From Spirochaetota bacterium (GTDB lineage: Bacteria > Spirochaetota > Spirochaetia > SZUA-6): DNA of 55,525 bases. This document shows positions 50,301-55,525 of the stretch, in pieces (the stretch's first letter is position 1; each line of letters starts with the position of its first letter). The notes beneath the pieces were generated by a model that made no database searches, was not told the origin of the DNA, and saw only the letters and a program-made list of their open reading frames with translations. Made by a program: the position numbers and the translations under genes. The DNA is taken from positions 1-55,525 of the forward strand of contig JAADHF010000096.1 of assembly GCA_013151965.1 (NCBI GenBank), written 5' to 3'.

Positions 50301-51975
50301 AAAACCCGGCGAAGGCGGACAGCTGCCAGGTCATAAGGTGAGCGAAGTAATTGCACGGGTAAGACATTCCACTCCCGGCGTAATGCTTATTTCGCCGCCG
50401 CCTCATCATGATATCTACTCGATAGAAGACCTTGCCCAGCTTATTTTCGACTTAAAGCATGGAAACCCGGATGCGAAGGTTTCTGTAAAACTGGTTTCCG
50501 AAGTAGGTGTGGGAACAGTTGCCGCAGGTGTTGCAAAGGGGAAAGCGGATACCGTACTGATAAGCGGGGGCGACGGAGGAACAGGGGCATCGCCTCTGTC
50601 TTCGATAATGCATACCGGAACGCCGTGGGAGATAGGCCTTTCGGAAACTCACCAGGTACTTGTAAAGAGTAACTTGAGGGACAGAATAAAGGTTCAGGTG
50701 GACGGCCAGGTTAAAACCGGGCGGGATATTATTATTGCCGCTCTGCTGGGCGCCGAGGAGTTTGGTTTTGCAACCACTTTACTGGTGACTTTAGGATGTG
50801 TGATGATGCGTAAGTGTCATTTAAACACGTGTCCTGTAGGAGTTGCCACACAGGATCCCGCATTACGAAAGTACTTTCACGGCAAACCGCAGTATGTTGT
50901 AAACTTTATGCGTTTTCTTGCCGGCGAGGTAAGGGAATATATGGCGGAGATGGGATTTAGAAAATTCGAAGAACTTATAGGAAGAGTCGATCTTCTGGAG
51001 AAAAATCCTGATAAAGATCATATTGATCATGAAAAAGCAGAGGGCCTTGATTTTTCCGGAATACTCTACATGCAGAAAACGGACCGGGAAGAAGCCCGGC
51101 ATTGTGTCCGCGGGCAGGAAAATAATTATCCTGCTTCACCGGATGAAGAAATATTAAAAAACTCGGAAAAAGCGGTAAAAAGGAAGGAGCCCGTATCTGT
51201 CGAAATGGGCATAAGAAACTCCAACAGGGCAGTAGGCGCTATGTTGAGTTCCGTAATATCAAAGAGGTATGGTTCCGACGGCCTTCCGGAAGATACCATA
51301 CATGTTAAGTTTAAGGGCTCTGCCGGGCAGAGTTTCGGAGCTTTTCTGGCTCCCGGTGTAACTTTCGAACTGGAAGGGGATGCGAACGATTACTTCTGCA
51401 AGGGTATGTCCGGAGGGAGGGCAATCGTCTATCCGCCGGAAGGATCAAACTTTATTCCCGAGAGAAATATAATAACCGGAAATGTAAACCTTTTCGGTGC
51501 CACGTCGGGAGAGGTCTTTATTAAAGGTATGGCGGGAGAGCGTTTCTGTGTAAGAAACAGCGGTGCTATAGCGGTTGTAGAGGGAGTCGGCGATCACGGG
51601 TGCGAGTACATGACCGGCGGATGTGTGCTGATTCTGGGAGAAACCGGTGTTAATTTTGCAGCGGGGATGAGCGGCGGTATTGCGTATGTGCTTGATAAAA
51701 ACCAACTCTTCGATACACGCTGCAACCTCGAAATGGTCGATGTTGAGCATATCGTAGAGGATGAGGATAAGGCGTTTATCCGAAAGTATATAGAGAAACA
51801 TGCGGAATATACGAAGAGCAGGAATGCAATACAGATTTTAAATATGTGGGAAGAGATACTGCCGCTTTTTGTCAAGGTAATTCCGCTGGAATACAGGGAA
51901 GCCCTTTCCAGGATAAAGGAAACGGAAGCTAATAGTTCGAAAACGGTAAGTGTCACAGAGGAGGTACATGCATAA
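47350..51975 (+). CDS. gltB: Glutamate synthase large subunit
   Basis: A 1541-residue enzyme that makes two glutamates from glutamine and 2-oxoglutarate. The class II amidotransferase domain begins at C18 (HDACGVGFVV), after a short prosequence; RYSTNTFPSWFLAQPFRLMA and HNGEINTLRGN are its glutamine site. The FMN domain (about 800-1200) has SGEGGEDEYRF, HKVSEVIARVRHS and ISGGDGGTGASP; the [3Fe-4S] cysteines are in CVMMRKCHLNTCPVGVAT. The last part (about 1240-1480) is the GxGxG beta-helix (GSAGQSFGAFL, GMSGGRAIVY, GATSGEVFIKGMAGERF). AAGGCGG precedes the ATG. Its stop overlaps gltD by one base. Confidence 0.97.
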   Translation: MMQKREGLFNPQHQHDACGVGFVVRIDGTRSHKIVEEGVEILCNLEHRGAVGGDMKTGDGAGMLLQIPHDFFKKKVDFDLPEAGKYGVGFLFLPQKKAEAELAQRMVEHVLTEEGLSLLGWRDVPVNPDTLGEQARREMPVFKQVFIIPDGAEKEDNNAFERKLYIVRKCLEREAVNSGWDFSDFYIPSFSCRTIVYKGMFVSTQFVSFYTDLQDEDFVSALALVHQRYSTNTFPSWFLAQPFRLMAHNGEINTLRGNLNKMKAREKTLTSGLFKDEISKLFPVTDARLSDSAIFDNVLELLAVGGRSLEHSLMMMIPEAFGSRFHISQDKRAFFEYHAAIMEPWDGPAAISFSDGVKVGAMLDRNGLRPGRYVITKSGKVVLASETGVLDFKPEDILEKGRLAPGKMFIVDTGKKRIIKDNEIKSSISRRKPYRHWLEKNRILLKGLLGVPRKLAIDKDRLKRIQRAFGYTLEDLRKIIAPMAENSKEPIGSMGNDTALAVLSKKPQLLFNYFKQLFAQVTNPPIDPYRENLVMSLMSFVGKERNLLDESPEHCRQLKLSHPILTNDDIETLKNSAVGDLRVCTVPMLFATTGHLGSLKRALNTLCREVESKIDEGYSIVILSDRGISEDRAAVPSLLAVSAVHHYLVRKGKRHLAGLILETGEAREVHHFAALIGFGASGINPYLAFESVIDLKTEGYIADNITEQDAVENYITALKKGLLKIMSKMGVTTIRSYRGAQIFEAVGLNEKFVDEYFSGTPTLIGGIGINTVEKEKLAIHKGGFPVSGDIHKHLRSPHSGLRTGTDVNYNSFTVISKNMLDSGGLYNYRRSSAEHRFSPEAITLLQKAVWEEDYETFKKYTGVVNNAAENLCTLRGILRIKKNTPVPIEEVEPVESIVKRFVASAMSFGSIGRETHETIALAMNSLGTKSNSGEGGEDEYRFKMKRKGVSLNSKIKQVASARFGVTSNYLVNAEELQIKISQGAKPGEGGQLPGHKVSEVIARVRHSTPGVMLISPPPHHDIYSIEDLAQLIFDLKHGNPDAKVSVKLVSEVGVGTVAAGVAKGKADTVLISGGDGGTGASPLSSIMHTGTPWEIGLSETHQVLVKSNLRDRIKVQVDGQVKTGRDIIIAALLGAEEFGFATTLLVTLGCVMMRKCHLNTCPVGVATQDPALRKYFHGKPQYVVNFMRFLAGEVREYMAEMGFRKFEELIGRVDLLEKNPDKDHIDHEKAEGLDFSGILYMQKTDREEARHCVRGQENNYPASPDEEILKNSEKAVKRKEPVSVEMGIRNSNRAVGAMLSSVISKRYGSDGLPEDTIHVKFKGSAGQSFGAFLAPGVTFELEGDANDYFCKGMSGGRAIVYPPEGSNFIPERNIITGNVNLFGATSGEVFIKGMAGERFCVRNSGAIAVVEGVGDHGCEYMTGGCVLILGETGVNFAAGMSGGIAYVLDKNQLFDTRCNLEMVDVEHIVEDEDKAFIRKYIEKHAEYTKSRNAIQILNMWEEILPLFVKVIPLEYREALSRIKETEANSSKTVSVTEEVHA

Positions 51976-53465
51976 TGGGACAGGCAACCGGTTTTATGGA
52001 ATTCGGCAGAATCAGGAACCTTTACAGAGATACGGAAGAGAGGCTTAATGATTACAGAGAGGTTGTACTTCCCGTTCCGGAGGAGGATCTGCTGCGCGAG
52101 GGTGCACGCTGCATGGACTGCGGTATTCCTTTCTGCCATTCCCTGGGGTGCCCTTTGAACAACCTTATACCGGAATGGAATGATATGATTTACAGGGGAA
52201 AGTGGTACGAGGCATGGCAGAGGCTGGAATTGACAAACAATTTTCCCGAAATCACGGGCAGGCTGTGTCCGGCACTGTGCGAGGCATCCTGTACCCTGTC
52301 GATAAACAGAAACCCCGTATCTATAAAACAGATAGAACTTGCAGTGATAGAAAGAGCTTTTAAGGAGGGGTGGGTGGTGCCGCTAATTCCGGAGAGGGAA
52401 ACAGGCAAAAGGGTTGCTGTTGTGGGTTCGGGTCCGTCAGGCCTTGCGGCGGCCCAGATTTTACGGCGGCTGGGGCACAGGGTATCGGTATTTGAAAAAT
52501 CAGAGAAAATAGGCGGAATTCTTCGTTACGGAATCCCCGATTTTAAGCTGGAAAAAGAAGTACTGGATAGGCGTCTTAAACAGATGGAAGCAGAGGGGGT
52601 GGAATTCGAAACGGATGTTGTCATAGGAGAGGATCTCTCTGCAAGATATTTACGCCGCAAATTCGATGCCGTCCTGCTTGCCCTGGGTGCGGGAAAGCCG
52701 CGGGATATAGATGTGCCCGGAAAAGAGGGCAGAGGGAAAAACGGAAAAGTGCTTTTTGCTCTCGAGTACTTAAAGCATTCGAATCTATACGTAAGCGGAG
52801 ATAGAAGGAAAGACGAAATAACTTACGCAGAGGGTAAAAATGTACTTGTAATCGGAGGCGGAGATACAGGTTCGGACTGTGTCGGAACTGCATTACGGCA
52901 GGGGGCGGATTTTATTACACAGGTAGAGATCCTCCCAAAGCCCGTTATATGGAATAATCCCCATAATCCCGGATGGCCTTCCTGGCCTAAAATATTCCGT
53001 GCATCGACCTCCCATGAGGAGGGTGAGTCTAAGGGAAAATTAAAGCGCGAATGGTCTGTTCTGCTGAAAGACATAAGGCGGCCAGAGCATGGGAGGGGAT
53101 TGGATGCCCGCTTTATACGCATTAAGTGGGAGAATTCCGCAACTTCAGCAGGAAAGCCTGCCGGAGCTTCCGGCAAAGGCGGTGGGCCTCCGTTTTCCGA
53201 AATAAAGGGATCTGATTTTGTTATTAAAACCGATCTTATCCTGCTTGCCATGGGGTTCGTGCATGTGGAACACAGCAGGTTGTTAAAAGATTTAAATGCT
53301 GCGTTCGATGCAAGGGGTAACATAAAAATAAACCCGCGGTATGGAACTTCGGAAACCGGTGTTTTTGCCGCGGGAGATGCTCATTCCGGTGCATCACTTG
53401 TTGTGCGGGCCATCGATCACGGCAGAAAGGCGGCATTTTCCATAGACAGTTTCCTTCAGAGTTAA
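51975..53465 (+). CDS. gltD: Glutamate synthase small subunit
   Basis: A 496-residue partner of GltB. The amino part holds two [4Fe-4S] cysteine groups (CMDCGIPFCHSLGCPLN and CPALCEASCTLSIN). A first Rossmann fold with VGSGPSGLAAAQ binds FAD and a second with VIGGGDTGSDC binds NAD(P)H, whose electrons reach the FMN of GltB. A region near 390-410 has a Gly/Ala-rich insert (ASGKGGGPPFSE). The end reads VFAAGDAHSGASLVV. GAGGAGG before the ATG and the one-base overlap with gltB show an operon. Confidence 0.96.
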   Translation: MGQATGFMEFGRIRNLYRDTEERLNDYREVVLPVPEEDLLREGARCMDCGIPFCHSLGCPLNNLIPEWNDMIYRGKWYEAWQRLELTNNFPEITGRLCPALCEASCTLSINRNPVSIKQIELAVIERAFKEGWVVPLIPERETGKRVAVVGSGPSGLAAAQILRRLGHRVSVFEKSEKIGGILRYGIPDFKLEKEVLDRRLKQMEAEGVEFETDVVIGEDLSARYLRRKFDAVLLALGAGKPRDIDVPGKEGRGKNGKVLFALEYLKHSNLYVSGDRRKDEITYAEGKNVLVIGGGDTGSDCVGTALRQGADFITQVEILPKPVIWNNPHNPGWPSWPKIFRASTSHEEGESKGKLKREWSVLLKDIRRPEHGRGLDARFIRIKWENSATSAGKPAGASGKGGGPPFSEIKGSDFVIKTDLILLAMGFVHVEHSRLLKDLNAAFDARGNIKINPRYGTSETGVFAAGDAHSGASLVVRAIDHGRKAAFSIDSFLQS

Positions 53466-53484
53466 GGAAACCGTTTTAAGGACC

Positions 53485-53549
53485 AATTGTATCCGATAGT
53501 TGTATTTGTTGATTGTATCCGGTGATTATATGCGATGATTGTATCCAAT
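53485..53549. repeat. Five tandem 13-base repeats
   Basis: Five consecutive 13-base units start at 53485, 53498, 53511, 53524 and 53537, with consensus GATTGTATCCGAT. Units 1, 3 and 5 share ATTGTATCC exactly; units 2 and 4 are degenerate. They fill the gap between the ends of the convergent gltD and kinase genes. Confidence 0.8.
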
Positions 53550-53575
53550 AGCAGCAGGTGTCTCTTCTGCCTGGA

Positions 53576-55525
53576 TTAGTAATTTTCGATAGTTTCCCTT
53601 ACTTTCTTTAAAAGGGGTTCCGGTGAAAAAGGTTTCTGTAAAAAGAAAATACCCGGTTTTAGAATTCCGCGATGAACAATTGTATTTTCCGTGTAGCCTG
53701 ATATATACATTACCTTGAGCTCCGGATATTTTTTTAGAAGATTTTTTATCATTTCGGTGCTGGTTATTTTACCCCGGATAACTACATCCGTTATGATAAG
53801 GTCTATTCCATTCTGTATCCCAGTACTCAGTTCTATTGCTTCCCTGCCGGTTCCGGCCGGAAAAACAGTATATCCGGCATTTGTAAGGATTTTTGCGGTT
53901 ACCCTTCGCACAATAGCGTCATCCTCTACCAGCAGGATTGCTTCGGAACCTTTCAGAGGAGTAAAGTCCTGAGATTTGTTTGTTTTATTTGTCTGTTTTT
54001 CCGGCTCTACTCCGGGAAGGTAGATTTTAAAAATTGTTCCTTTTCCCGGTTCGCTGTAAACGTAAATCTCTCCGTTACTCTGTTTTATAATACCATATGC
54101 CATGGAAAGACCGAGTCCTGTCCCTTCTCCCGGTTCCTTTGTCGTAAAGAATGGTTCGAATATATGTTTTATTGTTTCCCTGTCCATACCCGAACCTGTG
54201 TCGCTGACGGCAAGCATAACATAATAACCCGGACGGATATTAAGATGTTCTTTAACATATTCTTCGCCTAATTCCACATTTGCCGTTTCTATGGTTAATT
54301 TTCCGCCCTTCGGCATTACATCCCTGGCATTTACTGCAAGGTTCATTATAACCTGATTTAGCTGTCCGCGGTCTGATTTTACAAGACATGGATCCCTGCT
54401 TAGAACTATCTCCAGATCGATATCTTCTCTTATTAATCTGCGAAGCATACTTTCCATATCCATAACGACCTGGTTTATATTAAGGGTCTCCAGTGATAGA
54501 AACTGTTTTCTGCTGAATGCAAGGAGCTGGCTTGTAAGAGTTGCAGCTCTTCTGGATGCCTTCTTTATTTCATTAAGTTCGCTGATTATATGTTCATCTG
54601 TAACCTCTGTAAACAGGAGGTCGGTATAACCGATTATCGCTGTAAGCAGATTGTTAAAATCGTGGGCTATTCCGCCTGCAAGCCGCCCGACCGCTTCCAT
54701 TTTCTGAGCCTGTATAAGCTGACTTTCTACATTTTTCCTTTGAATAAGCTCATTGCGAAGATTTTTAAAGAGACGCGCATTCTCCAGTGCTATGGCAATC
54801 TGATCCGCCAGAGTATAAAGAAATTCTTCGTCTTCCTTACTGTAAACATTTTTACTGTAAGATTGTATGGAGATTACACCTGTTATCTGTTCACCGATTT
54901 TTAATGGTAATGCGATTAAAGTGACGGGGAGTTCGTCTGTTTCATCCTGTTTAAGATCCGGGAAATCTTTTAGATACTCCGGTAAATTTTCGATATTAAG
55001 GGGTTTTTGTGATTTTATTACCTGTGATGCTGAAGTATGTGCTTCACTTAAATGTTTTTTTGCAGGTTTTTTCCGCACTTTTTTGTTTATAAAAATCCTG
55101 TAATCGAGTGTTTCACTCTTTTCTTCGTACAGGGCAAGATAAAAAACGTCGAACTTAAAGAGATCTTTAATTAGTCGGTAAGCTTTTTCTAAAAGCTCAT
55201 CTATTTTAAGAGTTGTATTTACTGCCTCTGCCATATTGTTAACTGCAGAGAGCCTTTCCGCCCGTCTGGTTGCTTCCCCGTATAGTTTCGCATTCTGCAG
55301 TGCTACTGATAACTGGTCTGCCACTATGTTGAGTATATGGATATCCTCATCGGAAAAGGCATCGATTGCATCGCTCTGTATATCGAGGGCCCCGATTACA
55401 GTATTTTTCTGCTTTAACGGAATTGTACATTCCGATTTTGTTTTTAATTTTATCCTGTGTTTTATGTAGTGTTGATTTTTATTGACATCAGGAACATATT
55501 TAACCTCGCGGTCCTTTATTGCCCA
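53576..55525 (-). CDS. GAF-domain hybrid histidine kinase (cut at the window edge)
   Basis: The frame is open through 55525, so at least 649 residues are present and the amino end is missing. In order: the end of a first GAF domain (VIGALDIQSDAIDAFSDED is its closing strand), a second GAF domain (PLKIGEQITGVISIQSYS), a HisKA helix with LAGGIAHDFNNLLTAI, an ATPase domain (NLAVNARDVM, DTGSGM, GEGTGLGLS) and a receiver domain whose phospho-acceptor Asp is in DLIITDVVIRG. It is a cytoplasmic-type hybrid sensor kinase: the GAF domains may bind a small ligand and the receiver may pass phosphate to a phosphotransfer protein. No partner is in the window. Confidence 0.9.
   Translation of the reverse strand, partial: WAIKDREVKYVPDVNKNQHYIKHRIKLKTKSECTIPLKQKNTVIGALDIQSDAIDAFSDEDIHILNIVADQLSVALQNAKLYGEATRRAERLSAVNNMAEAVNTTLKIDELLEKAYRLIKDLFKFDVFYLALYEEKSETLDYRIFINKKVRKKPAKKHLSEAHTSASQVIKSQKPLNIENLPEYLKDFPDLKQDETDELPVTLIALPLKIGEQITGVISIQSYSKNVYSKEDEEFLYTLADQIAIALENARLFKNLRNELIQRKNVESQLIQAQKMEAVGRLAGGIAHDFNNLLTAIIGYTDLLFTEVTDEHIISELNEIKKASRRAATLTSQLLAFSRKQFLSLETLNINQVVMDMESMLRRLIREDIDLEIVLSRDPCLVKSDRGQLNQVIMNLAVNARDVMPKGGKLTIETANVELGEEYVKEHLNIRPGYYVMLAVSDTGSGMDRETIKHIFEPFFTTKEPGEGTGLGLSMAYGIIKQSNGEIYVYSEPGKGTIFKIYLPGVEPEKQTNKTNKSQDFTPLKGSEAILLVEDDAIVRRVTAKILTNAGYTVFPAGTGREAIELSTGIQNGIDLIITDVVIRGKITSTEMIKNLLKKYPELKVMYISGYTENTIVHRGILKPGIFFLQKPFSPEPLLKKVRETIENY

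Noticed and set aside
52823..53323. 166-codon frame opposite gltD
   Set aside because: Lies across the NAD(P)H-binding region of GltD and shows no domain or ribosome site.
53485..53549. CRISPR array
   Set aside because: The units are directly adjacent 13-mers without spacers, and no cas gene is present.

Overview
The window looks like chromosome from an anaerobic or microaerophilic free-living spirochaete (Spirochaetia). That is an inference. It rests on solute-binding proteins whose mature ends read AGGQ or GQGE, many lipoproteins, FecR/TPR and CHASE2-cyclase signalling, a DUF1566 / cadherin-like lipoprotein, AT-leaning sequence with strong AGGAGG ribosome sites, and sulfated-sugar uptake genes. 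I see no rRNA, tRNA, CRISPR array, transposase, integrase or phage gene. Most of the window is ordinary single-copy chromosome with a few decayed genes.

Layout: 1-2650, envelope proteins (PepSY protein, barrel-like lipoprotein, membrane protein). 2810-6470, an envelope-sugar unit: anchored kelch propeller, MprF-type membrane protein, family 2 glycosyltransferase, and an opposing membrane protein. 6523-7178, an RRM RNA-binding protein with a long leader. 7179-12461, a complete phosphate operon pstSCAB-phoU-phoB on the minus strand behind 11-bp repeated Pho boxes, without phoR. 12593-15136, a PfkB-type kinase, a corrinoid protein and a lipoprotein. 15269-15914, a broken LuxR-type membrane regulator whose intact relative sits at 21429-22331.

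16028-18328 is the most unusual stretch. Two promoters each carry the same G-tract operator of CsoR/RcnR type between -35 and -10. The first precedes a Cys-depleted YHS-like peptide, a His-rich anchored protein and a b6-like di-haem cytochrome b without a Rieske partner. The second precedes a secreted cupredoxin-like protein with a CuA-like C-x3-C. I read this as a metal-responsive (probably copper) electron-transfer module.

18494-28765 holds a DUF6941-like protein, an unassigned membrane protein, a lipoprotein with duplicated DUF1566 domains, the LuxR-type regulator, a lipoprotein, a FecR-TPR-outer-membrane-barrel fusion and a CHASE2 adenylate cyclase. 28908-36437 holds an NtrC-type regulator, its sensor kinase and an orphan DctP-type TRAP binding protein, followed by a sugar ABC importer whose first gene has a well-formed sigma-54 promoter. 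This suggests that the three upstream genes sense a ligand and switch on the importer. 36454-46894 holds an MFS transporter and a sulfated-fucose type locus: ABC importer, sulfatase without signal peptide, GntR/LacI-type regulator, phosphoribosyltransferase and L-fucose isomerase. 47014-53465 holds a small protein and glutamate synthase gltBD. 53576 to the end is a hybrid histidine kinase cut by the window edge.
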